A stretch of 64,000 bases of DNA from an uncultured Eisenbergiella sp. (GCA_910585455.1 CAJUEL010000010.1:57911-121910); one strand, 5' to 3'; counted from the first letter of the stretch, positions 42,687-52,036 are shown. Numbers and translations: made by a program. The notes: generated from the letters alone by a model not told the origin.

Positions 42687-44165
42687 TTATTCCACACCCG
42701 GTAAATTTTCCGCCAATATCTGGGTAATACGGATACCGAAATTATCATCAACCACTACCACATCGCCTTTTGCGATGCACTGCCCGTTCGCAAACAGATC
42801 CACCTGTTCACCCGCAAGCTTATCAAGCACTACTAAAGAACCCTTGTTCAGCTCCAGAATATCCTTCACCAGCTTTCTGGTTCTTCCGATCTCGACCGCT
42901 ACCTCTACGGGCACGCCCATGATCATATCCAGATTGCCATCCGGATCAATCTCGCCTGCCGACGCATCGTGCAGGGATTTCTGGATTCCCGGACGGACCT
43001 TAAGCTGCCTCGGCTGTGCAGACTCCTTTTGCTTTGGCGCCTCCTGTGCCTGCTGGCGTTCCTTCTCCATCTGCTGCATCTGCTCGAGCATCTTCATCTG
43101 CATTTTCTGCATTTCCAGAATGCTCTGGGAAAGCGCCATCGCTTCCGCGGAAGGCATCATCGGCTGCACGCCCATCATCTGTCCCGGCTGCACCATCGCC
43201 GCCGGAGCCGCTTCCACTGTCTGAACTGGCTGCTGCATAACAGGCTGCTGTACGATCGGCTGCTCTACCACCGGCTGCGGCGTAGAAACCACCTCTGCCG
43301 CCGGCGTCGTATCGCCGCCCTGCATGGACGCGAAAAGCGCATCCATCTGCTCCTGACTCATCTTCTCCGAGGAACCGCCTGTCGGAGCCGGCGTCGGCTG
43401 CGGCGCCGCAGGCGCTGTATCGCCACCCTGCATGGATGCGAAAAGCGCGTCCATCTGCTCCTGGCTCATCTTCTCTGAGGAACCGCCGGATGCCGCAGGC
43501 GCCGCTGCCGCAGGCTGCTGCTCCATTTCCGCCATAGTTTCTTCTTCCTCTTCCTCCTCCATATCGGCAAGATCCGGGAAGAATCCATGCACCAGCTCCT
43601 TTGCCAGATTGATCGGCATCAGATTCATGAACTCACTGGACAGCTGTCCCGCAATATCGAGCTGGAAGCTGATGACCACCATGGCAGGCTGTTCCTTCGG
43701 GAAATATTTATCCTTGAACATTTCATCACTGTGGACCTCGAAAGAGCGCGGCGTTGAAATATTCACGGTTCTGCTCAAAAGTTCGGACAATGCAGTCGCC
43801 GAAGCGCCCATCATCTGATTCATAACCTCGCAGATGGCGCTGATATTCATTTCATTGAGTTCAAACTCTTCATCAGGAATTTCCATTCCCATCAGCATTC
43901 CAACAATTGCCCGGACGTCGTTCCTTTTTAAGAGCATGACATTGTCGCCGGTCAGTCCCTCCACGTATGTAATTTCCACGCAGATAGCCGGTTCCAGATT
44001 TGTAAAGGAAAATTCCTCCCTGCGCTGAACACGTACCTTAGGAGTCGTGATATCAACTCTTGCATCCAGCATTGTTGATGCGGCAGTCGCAGATGCGCCC
44101 AGGCTGATGTTCATAATTTCGCCGATCGCATCTATCTCCATTGGACTAAACTTATTTGCTCCCAT
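42687..44165 (-). CDS. fliY: C-ring phosphatase FliY (CheC-FliN fusion)
   Basis: 492-residue C-ring protein that dephosphorylates CheY-P and contributes FliN to the switch. CheC-like domain (about 10-200) with both sites intact: EIMNISLGASATA and EVMNQMMGASATA. A low-complexity linker follows, with two near-identical SQEQMDALFASMQGGD segments (residues about 232-246 and 268-282). The C-terminal SpoA/FliN domain spans about 415-492 (VEIGRTRKLVKDILELNKGS). The usual N-terminal CheY-binding peptide is absent; the linker copies may replace it. Confidence 0.95.
   Translation of the reverse strand: MGANKFSPMEIDAIGEIMNISLGASATAASTMLDARVDITTPKVRVQRREEFSFTNLEPAICVEITYVEGLTGDNVMLLKRNDVRAIVGMLMGMEIPDEEFELNEMNISAICEVMNQMMGASATALSELLSRTVNISTPRSFEVHSDEMFKDKYFPKEQPAMVVISFQLDIAGQLSSEFMNLMPINLAKELVHGFFPDLADMEEEEEEETMAEMEQQPAAAAPAASGGSSEKMSQEQMDALFASMQGGDTAPAAPQPTPAPTGGSSEKMSQEQMDALFASMQGGDTTPAAEVVSTPQPVVEQPIVQQPVMQQPVQTVEAAPAAMVQPGQMMGVQPMMPSAEAMALSQSILEMQKMQMKMLEQMQQMEKERQQAQEAPKQKESAQPRQLKVRPGIQKSLHDASAGEIDPDGNLDMIMGVPVEVAVEIGRTRKLVKDILELNKGSLVVLDKLAGEQVDLFANGQCIAKGDVVVVDDNFGIRITQILAENLPGVE
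43309..43487 (-). repeat. direct repeat encoding two CheY-docking-like peptides in fliY
   Basis: Two 71-base copies, 43417-43487 and 43309-43379, 108 bases apart and almost identical. Each encodes GGSSEKMSQEQMDALFASMQ, which resembles the FliM N-terminus (SQSQIDALLSSMQGGG). Confidence 0.85.
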
Positions 44166-44198
44166 TTACTTCAATCTCTCTTTCTGACTTAGTTCAAC

Positions 44199-44639
44199 TT
44201 ACTTCCCGATCTCCAAAGCCTTCTGCATCATCAGCTTCATTGCATTAAACGCGGAAACATTGGCCTCATAAGCCCTCGAGGCCGCCATGCCGTCAACCGT
44301 CTCTTTCACCATATCAATGTTGGGCATCAGAACATAACCATCCTCGTTCGCATCCGGATGCTCCGGATCGTAGACAGGGTTTAACTCAGTCTGATCATCC
44401 GCTATCACTCTCACCTTAACGCCACCGGGCGCGGCATTTCCCAGATATGCGGTCTGAAGCGCCTTTTTGAAGCTCCTGTCCTGCACAGACTGCATCACTA
44501 CCATTTTTCTTCTGTAAGGACCGCCGCTCTGTGTCCTTGTCGTTTCCTGATTGGCAATATTATCCGCCACCACATCCAGACGCAGCTTCTGTGCTGACAG
44601 ACCGGAAGCGGGTATATTCAATGATTTCATAAATGACAT
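44199..44639 (-). CDS. flgC: proximal rod protein FlgC
   Basis: 146-residue rod protein; N-terminal motif SAQKLRLDVVADNIANQETT and C-terminal VDGMAASRAYEANVSAFNAM are typical. ATG follows AGGAGG. It lies between cheY and fliY, not beside flgB (58107) and fliE (57509) where it is normally found; the displacement leaves a 283-bp gap between those two genes. Confidence 0.93.
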   Translation of the reverse strand: MSFMKSLNIPASGLSAQKLRLDVVADNIANQETTRTQSGGPYRRKMVVMQSVQDRSFKKALQTAYLGNAAPGGVKVRVIADDQTELNPVYDPEHPDANEDGYVLMPNIDMVKETVDGMAASRAYEANVSAFNAMKLMMQKALEIGK

Positions 44640-44658
44640 TTGCTGTCGCCTCCTGTCA

Positions 44659-45018
44659 CTAGCCCAAGATATTGTTTACTGTCTTTAAAATTCTGTCCGC
44701 CTTGAAGGGCTTAACAATGAAATCCTTCGCTCCGGATTTGATCGCCTCGATAACCATGCTTTCCTGTCCCATCGCGGAACACATCACTACGGTCGCTTCG
44801 GGATGCCTGGACTTGATCTCCTTGAGCGCCTGCAGGCCGTCCATATTGGGCATTGTGATATCCATGATCACCAGATCGGGGCTGATTTTCTCGAATTCCT
44901 CCACAGCCATCGCGCCGTCAGAAGCCTCGGTCACATCCGTAAAGCCTCCCTTGGAAAGCGCATCCTTAACCATCATTCTCATGAACGCAGCGTCATCAAC
45001 TACAAGTATTTTTGCCAT
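44659..45018 (-). CDS. cheY: chemotaxis response regulator CheY
   Basis: 119-residue single receiver. Acidic pair VVDDAAFM, phospho-acceptor in LVIMDITMPNMDG (about Asp53), switch Ser in MCSAMGQ and the Lys of IVKPFK. Target is the C-ring; phosphatases CheC and FliY are in the same operon. Confidence 0.96.
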   Translation of the reverse strand: MAKILVVDDAAFMRMMVKDALSKGGFTDVTEASDGAMAVEEFEKISPDLVIMDITMPNMDGLQALKEIKSRHPEATVVMCSAMGQESMVIEAIKSGAKDFIVKPFKADRILKTVNNILG

Positions 45019-45054
45019 GTTTTCATACCTCTCTCATTTTTTATTTGAATTTAT

Positions 45055-46107
45055 TTATACAGGGGACTCTTCAAAATCCTCCTCCTGTATTTCCGCTTCC
45101 TCTTCCGTCTCCTGATCCAGACGGCTGTTGATCTTGACGGCAACCTTCTTATTGCTTACGCCAAGCTGTCCCGCAAACCAGGGCTGCTCTTCCACATAAA
45201 GGCATACCTCAGAATCCTGCGGCTTATTCAAATCGATCACATCGCCCACCCGGAGGCCATATACATCACCAATGGACATTTCAGCCCTGCCGAGCTGTGC
45301 TTTCACGGTCAGGATGCTGTCACGCATCTTGTCCATGATCACCTGCTTCACATCCGGAAGCTCATTACCGTACTCGTCATCCTTGCGCTTGCGGTTGTCA
45401 ATGATGGTGAACGCCGTAATCAGCAGGTCCTCCGGGATGCAAATACTTAAAAGTCCCTTCTCGCCCTGCATTTCCATACTGATTACAATGATGACTATCG
45501 TCTCATCTACGCCGATATCCTGAAAAAGTCCCGGATTTTCTTCAATCCGGCTCACTACAGGCGTAAGTCTTACATAACCGCTCCAGGCATCCTTGAATCC
45601 CACAATCAGATATTCCATGATCCTGCGGTAAAGCGGCATTTCCAGATCTGTATACATATAGGCCGTATCGATGCTGCGATCCATCGTGCTTCCGCCCAGC
45701 ATCCGGTCCATCATGCCGACCATAAGAGGCTGGCTCACATGCATCAAAAGCGGCGGGAGCTTGCCTGTGTTGTCCGGAAATTTGATATCCACCATTGTCA
45801 GAATATCATTATCATTTAATGAGTTGCTAAACTCATAATAACGCTGTTCTTCGACTGTGACAACCTCCATTTCACTATTTGTCCGAAAAAGGCTGTTTAC
45901 CTGCGAAGACGCTATCCTGCAATAGTTGTCATAGACACCCTTTATCAGCCGCAATCTGTCCTTTGTGAACTTCTTCGGGCTGTAAAAGTCGTATAAGCGA
46001 TATTTCTTTTCTTCTTTTTCTTTCTTCTCTTCGGTTTCCTGAAGACCTCCGCCTTGCATTGAACTAAGCAGAGCATCTATCTGACTTTGCGTTAAAACAT
46101 CAGCCAT
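45055..46107 (-). CDS. fliM: motor switch protein FliM
   Basis: 350-residue C-ring protein. N-terminal CheY-P docking segment LTQSQIDALLSSMQGG (residues 5-20), middle CheC-like domain, C-terminal SpoA domain with VGDVIDLNKPQDSEVCLYVE. ATG follows GGGGTGA. fliL, normally just upstream, is absent. Confidence 0.96.
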   Translation of the reverse strand: MADVLTQSQIDALLSSMQGGGLQETEEKKEKEEKKYRLYDFYSPKKFTKDRLRLIKGVYDNYCRIASSQVNSLFRTNSEMEVVTVEEQRYYEFSNSLNDNDILTMVDIKFPDNTGKLPPLLMHVSQPLMVGMMDRMLGGSTMDRSIDTAYMYTDLEMPLYRRIMEYLIVGFKDAWSGYVRLTPVVSRIEENPGLFQDIGVDETIVIIVISMEMQGEKGLLSICIPEDLLITAFTIIDNRKRKDDEYGNELPDVKQVIMDKMRDSILTVKAQLGRAEMSIGDVYGLRVGDVIDLNKPQDSEVCLYVEEQPWFAGQLGVSNKKVAVKINSRLDQETEEEAEIQEEDFEESPV

Positions 46108-46157
46108 GCTGTCACCCCATGCTCTTTTTATCTATTGACAGCGACCGCTCCGCCGTC

Positions 46158-46952
46158 CTATTCATTCATCCATTCGCCATACGCATCGCTGCCGTAAACC
46201 TCTTCGTAATAAGAGCTTAAGCTTCGCTCCACCGAGCCGGTTTCCGTAATCAGAATTTCAGCTCTGCGGTTATGCGCTCTGCCCTCTGCGGTTTCAAAGG
46301 TATCAATCGGCCGAAACTGACCAAATGCCATTCCCACCAGCCGCGCCGGTTCTATGAAATCTTTTAACTGTATATACGCAACAATCTGCGCAGCACGTTC
46401 CGCCGAAAGCACCCGGTCCGTCATCACATTATTCGGCCGATCCGGCGTGCCCTGGGAGGTATGTCCCAACACCTGAATTTCCTTGATCTGGCTTGCGGCA
46501 GGCACCATGGCCTCCACAAACTCATCCAGAATCACTTTTCCCTCATCTTTCAGATTCGGGCTGTTTCCGTCAAAAAACACCTGATCCGTAAAGGAAATGA
46601 ATGTAAATCCGTCTCCCTTTGTAATGGTCACCTGCTCCTGTATGCCCAGCGTCTCCGCTGCCGCAACCAGGGCCTCGTAGAGCTCCTGGAAGGTTTCCGC
46701 CGGAAGCATTTCCTCATCTTCCGTCTGCTCCTCGGATTCCAGCGCACCCTGTGTCTCGTCCCCGCCGGCATGTATTTCTTCCAACGCTTCCTTCGCATTT
46801 GGATTCATGCTCAGCACCAGGTTGACCCACTTACTCTGATCCATCGATGAAATACTGTATAGCAAAACGAAAAAGCACAATAGCAATGTCACCATGTCTC
46901 CATAGGTGTCCATCCAGCTTCCCATTTCGCCGGCACTTTTCTTTCTCTTCAT
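46158..46952 (-). CDS. motB: stator protein MotB
   Basis: 264 residues: one membrane helix with the proton- or ion-binding Asp in WMDTYGDMVTLLLCFFVLLY, a Glu/Gln-rich linker, and the peptidoglycan-binding OmpA-type domain (VLGHTSQGTPDRP, RAHNRRAEILIT). ATG follows GGTGATG; lies 38 bp after motA. Confidence 0.95.
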   Translation of the reverse strand: MKRKKSAGEMGSWMDTYGDMVTLLLCFFVLLYSISSMDQSKWVNLVLSMNPNAKEALEEIHAGGDETQGALESEEQTEDEEMLPAETFQELYEALVAAAETLGIQEQVTITKGDGFTFISFTDQVFFDGNSPNLKDEGKVILDEFVEAMVPAASQIKEIQVLGHTSQGTPDRPNNVMTDRVLSAERAAQIVAYIQLKDFIEPARLVGMAFGQFRPIDTFETAEGRAHNRRAEILITETGSVERSLSSYYEEVYGSDAYGEWMNE

Positions 46953-46990
46953 AATATCATCACCACATCCGTCCGGAACTATTCTCTGTA

Positions 46991-47809
46991 TTAACCCTGC
47001 GCATCGTCTGAACCGCCGCCCTTGCTGCCGCCGGCACTGTTCATGTACTTATCCTGCCGCTTCTGAGCGAGATAGGAAACCAGTTTTTCCTTCAATACCT
47101 TCGGGTTATCGCCACACTCCATGCCAATCACGCCTTCTACGATGATCTGACGGTAAAGCAGCTCTTCATCATTTCTGATTCGCAGCTTCTTGGCAATCGG
47201 GTTGAAGATCAGGTTTGCCAGAATACAGCCATAGAAGGTGGTAACCATTGCCGTCGCCATGCTATCGCCCAGAGAGTTGGAGGAACCAGAGGACAGGTCC
47301 ATGCTCTTTAACATGTTGATCAGACCAACCAACGTACCGATCATACCGAAAGCAGGCGCACAGGAACCGGCTCTTTCATAAATGCCCGCACCCGCATCAT
47401 GCCTGGCGTCCATCGCTGCGATTTCCTCTTCCAGAAGGCTGCGCACCTTTTCCGCCTCCATCGCATCAATAATCAGAAGTATGCCCCGCTTGAAAAAGGG
47501 ATCCTTGATCTCCTTCGACTGTTCCTCCAGCGCAAGCAGACCGTTCTTTCTTGCGATCTGCGCCAGATCCACCAGCTTCGTGATCGCATCCTCCGGCTTA
47601 AAGGCATTTCCCTTAAACAGGATCGCCATATGCTTGCCTATGGCGGCGAGCTGGCTCAACGGAAACGACGCGATGACGGCAGCGACCGTACCGCCAATCG
47701 TGATCAGAATACTGGCCGGATCAATGAAGTTCCCGATACTGCCCAGTCCGATCGCCTGCACGATCAAAACAAATCCAATGATAATACCAAGGATTGTTGA
47801 AATGTCCAT
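46991..47809 (-). CDS. motA: stator protein MotA
   Basis: 272-residue stator with four membrane helices. Motifs GSIGNFIDPASILITIGGTV and PAFGMIGTLVGLINMLKSMD. The ATG at 47809 has GGAGG eight bases upstream; a TTG 15 bases further out is less likely. The C-terminal 20 residues are a Gly/Ser-rich tail. Confidence 0.95.
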   Translation of the reverse strand: MDISTILGIIIGFVLIVQAIGLGSIGNFIDPASILITIGGTVAAVIASFPLSQLAAIGKHMAILFKGNAFKPEDAITKLVDLAQIARKNGLLALEEQSKEIKDPFFKRGILLIIDAMEAEKVRSLLEEEIAAMDARHDAGAGIYERAGSCAPAFGMIGTLVGLINMLKSMDLSSGSSNSLGDSMATAMVTTFYGCILANLIFNPIAKKLRIRNDEELLYRQIIVEGVIGMECGDNPKVLKEKLVSYLAQKRQDKYMNSAGGSKGGGSDDAQG

Positions 47810-47973
47810 ACCACTAACCTCCAATTTCTTTTTCCCGGACCCGATTACGGTGATGATGATTGGTTACTGCTCCGACCAAGGTCAAACTGTAACGGCTGTC
47901 TTTTCTTCGATCCGGTTTTATCATCCCAAAGGCCTCCGCCATCCTTCATCCGGAGCGCCTGCCTTTGTCTGCC

Positions 47974-48198
47974 TTACAGATGGGCCGCTTCCTCTATTGC
48001 CGCCCTTTTAATCTCTTTTCCGAACACACAGCGGTTAAATTCCACCACTCTGTCAATGATATCTGCGGGTGTCTCCTTCACAATGTAATATCTGCCGTTT
48101 GTCATGATGATCTTTGACTCCGGTATGGATTCCACGCATTCTATCAGATCGCAGTTGAGCAAAATAATTTCTCCATTGAGTTTTGTAAGCTCTATCAA
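47974..48198 (-). CDS. flbD: flagellar protein FlbD
   Basis: 74-residue protein of the FlbD/SwrD family, in Bacillus needed for full motor power. The start is TTG at 48198 (LIELTKLNGEIILLNCD), with GGGAGGG seven bases upstream; the longer frame upstream is not translated in the known family. SKIIMTNGRYYIVKETP is conserved. Between flgE and motA. Confidence 0.9.
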   Translation of the reverse strand: MIELTKLNGEIILLNCDLIECVESIPESKIIMTNGRYYIVKETPADIIDRVVEFNRCVFGKEIKRAAIEEAAHL

Positions 48199-48297
48199 AT
48201 CCGTTCCCTCCCTTTCCTGTGAAGAATCTGTGTGACAGCCGTACTGATATCCCGGCCGCCACAAACACCTGCATGCAAAACAATGACTCTCTATCGT

Positions 48298-48340
48298 AAG
48301 AAACCTTGCCGCCCATATCAGTCCGGCGGCAGGGCTTCCT
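48298..48340 (-). terminator. hairpin after flgE, possible partial terminator
   Basis: Stem of 16 positions with two G-U pairs and one mismatch when read as minus-strand RNA (AGGAAGCCCTGCCGCC with GGCGGCAAGGTTTCTT), loop 11 bases, starting 22 bp after the flgE stop. The G-U pairs exist only in the minus transcript. No T-run after it, so it may protect the abundant flgE message or slow, not stop, polymerase. Confidence 0.55.
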
Positions 48341-48362
48341 CCGAATCTGTTTATGCTATGTA

Positions 48363-49340
48363 TTAGCGCTTCATATTGATCAGCTCTTGCAGCATTTCGT
48401 CCGTTACCGTGACGATTCTGGTATTTGCCTGATAACCTCTCTGGGTGGTGATCATCGTCGTGATCTCGCTCGCCAGATCGGTGTTGGACATTTCCAGATA
48501 GCCGCCGAGGATGTCGCCAGTGGCGGCGTTGGTGACACTTCCGGTTACCGTACCTGCATTAGGTCCGATATCATAATAATAGCCTTCGTTGTGCTGCAAA
48601 CCATTCACGTTCTGTACAGAAGCAATACCCAGCTGTCCCAGAATCAGCTCTTTGTTCGCATGCTGGATCGGGGATTCAATAACACCGGTAATTGTGCCAT
48701 CTTTCTGGATCGTAAGGGCAGCGAAGGAATAGTACTGATTGGCCGCACCACCTGCTATAACATCATTTCCTGTTTTTTTCGGCACCTGAATGGCATTTCC
48801 CTGATAGTCCAGCACATAATAACCGTTACTGTCCACAATGTAACCTTCATTATCGATACCCAAAATGCCGACTCTGGAAAGCTGCATACCGGTTGCAGAC
48901 GTAACAGCGAAATCTTTGGCGCCATCATAGGTCGCATCCACACAGGTTCCCTCGGCAACCGCATCCTGCTGTTCCGGATCTGCATTGGCAGTTGTCGTTC
49001 CCTTTGCCGCGTCCAGGTTCTTCGTCACAATGAAAAATCCAGCACCATTAATCATACAGTCACTGCCGTATCCGGTCGGATTCCAGTTACCTGTGGTATA
49101 ATTCACTGAAACATAGCCCACTCTGGAACCATAACCGATCTGTGACGTATTGACACCACCACCACGTACGCCGAGGTTTCCGTTACCGACTGTATAATTC
49201 CGGTACGCCGAATCCTCCAGGTGAGCGGTCTGGGCCTTATAGCCCCAGGTATTCACGTTTGCGATATTGTTACCCAGTACATCCAGTCTGGTCTGATGTG
49301 CTTTCAGACCGGCAACTGCTGAGAACATTGAACCAACCAT
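48363..49340 (-). CDS. flgE: flagellar hook protein FlgE
   Basis: 325-residue hook protein. N-terminal SMFSAVAGLKAHQTRLDVLG and C-terminal ASEITTMITTQRGYQANTRI. The centre is shorter than in Bacillus, about 80-250. ATG follows AAAAGGAG, after a 155-base leader from the preceding gene, the longest leader in the operon. Confidence 0.95.
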   Translation of the reverse strand: MVGSMFSAVAGLKAHQTRLDVLGNNIANVNTWGYKAQTAHLEDSAYRNYTVGNGNLGVRGGGVNTSQIGYGSRVGYVSVNYTTGNWNPTGYGSDCMINGAGFFIVTKNLDAAKGTTTANADPEQQDAVAEGTCVDATYDGAKDFAVTSATGMQLSRVGILGIDNEGYIVDSNGYYVLDYQGNAIQVPKKTGNDVIAGGAANQYYSFAALTIQKDGTITGVIESPIQHANKELILGQLGIASVQNVNGLQHNEGYYYDIGPNAGTVTGSVTNAATGDILGGYLEMSNTDLASEITTMITTQRGYQANTRIVTVTDEMLQELINMKR

Positions 49341-49495
49341 TTTATCGATCTCCTTTTCTTTTTACACCTCACCGCCCGGAGCGGCTTTCCCGTATGAGAA
49401 AGCTTCTATATGGAAGAAACTCTCCTGTGCTTTCTGCCGCCCGGCTCTTCCCCGCATGCTTCGGATGGGGGAAATGACCTCCGTTTCCGGTCCTG

Positions 49496-49879
49496 TCATA
49501 TCAACACGGTGCTGTCTATATTGGTAAAAATATTTTCCTTCATGTCCTGATAGGACACCATGGTCACCACCACATTATTGGGGACATTCACAATAAAAGC
49601 GTTCTGTCCCTGCAAAATCAGAGTGTCCCGCGAGCCTTTTTCTCTGGCTGTCTCCACCGCCCTGTTGAGATTTTCCAGAAGCTCCTGTGACAATCCCCCG
49701 CTTCTCTCCGCGATTCTGGCAGCCGCATGTCTGGAAAACCGAACCTTGCTTTCCTGATTCACCTTTTCCCGCAGCGCTTTGGAAAACGCGCTTTCCGTTC
49801 TCTGCCCTGCAAGCCCTGCCTCATGCTGAAGCTTTAATTCTCCAAGACTGGCAGCGGGATTGATTCCGTTTACTGTCAT
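49496..49879 (-). CDS. TIGR02530-type flagellar operon protein
   Basis: 127-residue protein of the small family found between flgD and flgE. The motif VRFSRHAAARIAERSG and FIVNVPNNVVVTMVSYQDMK support it. ATG at 49879 follows GGGGTG; the longer upstream frame lacks a site. Function unknown. Confidence 0.85.
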   Translation of the reverse strand: MTVNGINPAASLGELKLQHEAGLAGQRTESAFSKALREKVNQESKVRFSRHAAARIAERSGGLSQELLENLNRAVETAREKGSRDTLILQGQNAFIVNVPNNVVVTMVSYQDMKENIFTNIDSTVLI

Positions 49880-49938
49880 GCTTTCACACCCCTTCTTCCG
49901 GCCAGACCTCCCTGCCTGCACCGGTATCCTGCTTCCTC

Positions 49939-50673
49939 TCAGGCATTCTCAGCGGGAGGTACGGGATTTTCGTCCCCATCCTTGTTTCCTGCATCCGGAT
50001 CGCCGATATCGGCATTTTCATCGGAGCTGTCCACTGATTCATTGGGATTAGAACCATCCGGCGCCTTGTCAGAGCCGTCCACCTTATCCTCCGGGTTGTC
50101 GGGATCAACCTTGTCAGGATTTTCGGGATCAACCTTATCGGGATCCTTCTCATCCTCCTTGTCCTCTTCCTTATCCGGATCCTTTATGGCCGGATCATCC
50201 TTATCACCGGGCTTTTCTGTACCCTCGCTGCCCTCGGTCAGCGTCGTGTTTCCAACGGTCACAAGCTGAGACAACGCATACCGTTTCCCATTCACATAAA
50301 GGCTCGGGGGACTGTCTGTCAGGCCTACGCCCGTTACCACACCGGTCGTCAGTTCGTTCGTGTACTGTCCGTTGCTGTTCACCTCCGCAAGGGTCACTTC
50401 CTTACCCGCAAAGGATGCCGCATAGGTGATATAACTCATCTGGCTCATTTCCGTGATCGCCTGGATCATCTGGGACTGTACCATCTGCGCCATCATCTCA
50501 CTGGTATCCATCGGATTATCCATATCCTGATAGCGAAGCTGCGCTGCCAGAAGCTTATAGAAATCCTCCATGTCGATGACCGCATTGCCACCGTTTATGC
50601 TCGCGTTTCTTTCCGCAGTCCAGTCTTTCAGCAATCCGCCGCTTTCGCTTACACCGCTTACCTCATCCGGCAT
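49939..50673 (-). CDS. flgD: hook cap protein FlgD with acidic tail
   Basis: 244-residue hook cap. The conserved N-domain contains FYKLLAAQLRYQDMDNPMDT and MVQSQMIQAITEMSQM. The last 90 residues are an unusual Asp/Pro/Lys-rich tail with imperfect DPDKVDP repeats, not present in typical FlgD. ATG follows GGAG. Adjacent to fliK and the TIGR02530 gene. Confidence 0.9.
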   Translation of the reverse strand: MPDEVSGVSESGGLLKDWTAERNASINGGNAVIDMEDFYKLLAAQLRYQDMDNPMDTSEMMAQMVQSQMIQAITEMSQMSYITYAASFAGKEVTLAEVNSNGQYTNELTTGVVTGVGLTDSPPSLYVNGKRYALSQLVTVGNTTLTEGSEGTEKPGDKDDPAIKDPDKEEDKEDEKDPDKVDPENPDKVDPDNPEDKVDGSDKAPDGSNPNESVDSSDENADIGDPDAGNKDGDENPVPPAENA

Positions 50674-50737
50674 TATTCCACACTCCTTTCACTTTTCTCT
50701 GTTGGGCATTCTCCTCAGGCTTAAAAATCATATCCGC

Positions 50738-51958
50738 TCAGATAAGCCCTAACCGAAGCTGGGACAGAAAATCCACTGTTTCCTGCTTTGGCCTGTTCTG
50801 CTCCTGCCGCCTGCGCTCCTGCTCTTCCATTTCCTGGCGCGCCTGCTGATTTGCCTGCTCGTCATTGCGCTGCTGGTTTAAATAATTGTCCTCCGCCTTA
50901 TCCAACACGATATTGGTGGGTGTTCCCATATTCGATTCCATAATGGACCCCAGCTCACGCGCATGGGACGAAAGCAGCTCCAACGTCTTCTCGTTGGTGC
51001 AGAAAATGGATATCATCGCTTTTCCATCTTCAAAGGAAGCCTTGATCATCAGCTTGCCAAGGTTTTCCGGCTCCAGCTGAACCGTAAATTCCTTCTGCCC
51101 CAGAGCAATCTTATCTGCCAGATCCTTCGGAAACTGATCGACGATTTCTTCCACAGATGTTGTCTGCTGCGCTGTTTCCTGCGTCACCACAGGCTGTGCG
51201 GTCTTATGGATTTCCACATTGTCATAAACCGGCTCCTTCATGAATCCCGCCTGCTGGGAACCGTCCTGCGTATTTTCCTGTTTTTCTTCCGCAGCGCCCT
51301 CATCATTGCGCTTCTGGCTTGCCGCCTTTGACAGCCCTGCATCCTTTGCCATGACCGCATTTTCCGCCTTCTCGCTGTCGGTGTTCTCCGCCATCGCCTC
51401 CACCGGCTTATTGACCGGCTTCTCAACGGGTGTTGTCTGCACGGTCGGCGTCTCAGGCTTTGCTACCACTTCATTCACCGCGCCCTGCGCCAGCACATCC
51501 TGTGCGTTCTGCGCCTGCTCCGGAAGGGTTTGCACCATCTGTTCCTGCAGGACATCCACAAGACCATCCTGTATGACAGAATCTACCAGCATGATATCCG
51601 CGATTGCTGCAACCTCTTCTGCATTTACCGCTGTCTGCATGCCCGTCAGCTCATTGAGCTGCTCCGCCGCCGCATCCATCTGCATGGTAAAAAACAGTGC
51701 GACAGGGTTCTCGGATACCGCCTTTTCGGCAGCTTCCTTTTTGACCTGGTCATCCGTTTTTTCAACCGCTTCGTCTTTTCCCGTATTCTCCGTATTTTTG
51801 GTCGGCGTACGGTCCGAAGCATTGTCCGTGCTCTTGTCGCTCTGCACAACCTTATCCATCATGTCCCGATAGCTGTCAGAGCTGCTGCTGGAGCTGCCTG
51901 ACTGGGAAACCGTCTGCTGGCTGACATTGGGCATGGATACCGCTACATTGCTTACCAT
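50738..51958 (-). CDS. fliK: hook-length control protein FliK
   Basis: 406 residues. Low-complexity N-terminal half and a C-terminal FLhook domain with EPENLGKLMIKASFEDGKAM and LELLSSHARELGSIME. End is Gln/Arg rich (RQEMEEQERRRQEQNR). Senses hook length and triggers the FlhB switch. A second FliK-like gene is at 10974. Confidence 0.92.
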   Translation of the reverse strand: MVSNVAVSMPNVSQQTVSQSGSSSSSSDSYRDMMDKVVQSDKSTDNASDRTPTKNTENTGKDEAVEKTDDQVKKEAAEKAVSENPVALFFTMQMDAAAEQLNELTGMQTAVNAEEVAAIADIMLVDSVIQDGLVDVLQEQMVQTLPEQAQNAQDVLAQGAVNEVVAKPETPTVQTTPVEKPVNKPVEAMAENTDSEKAENAVMAKDAGLSKAASQKRNDEGAAEEKQENTQDGSQQAGFMKEPVYDNVEIHKTAQPVVTQETAQQTTSVEEIVDQFPKDLADKIALGQKEFTVQLEPENLGKLMIKASFEDGKAMISIFCTNEKTLELLSSHARELGSIMESNMGTPTNIVLDKAEDNYLNQQRNDEQANQQARQEMEEQERRRQEQNRPKQETVDFLSQLRLGLI

Positions 51959-52036
51959 CTCTCTCCTCCTCCTTTCCTATGGCCTATGCCTTTATTATGT
52001 AAAACTGCCTTTGGCAGGTTCTACCTTACCGGATTC

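Noticed and set aside
49341..49352. sigma-28-like ATCGATAA before flgE
   Set aside because: It overlaps the ribosome site and the nearest TAAA is only 11 bases upstream.
51240..51872. 210-codon plus-strand frame
   Set aside because: Complement of the low-complexity half of fliK; no independent support.
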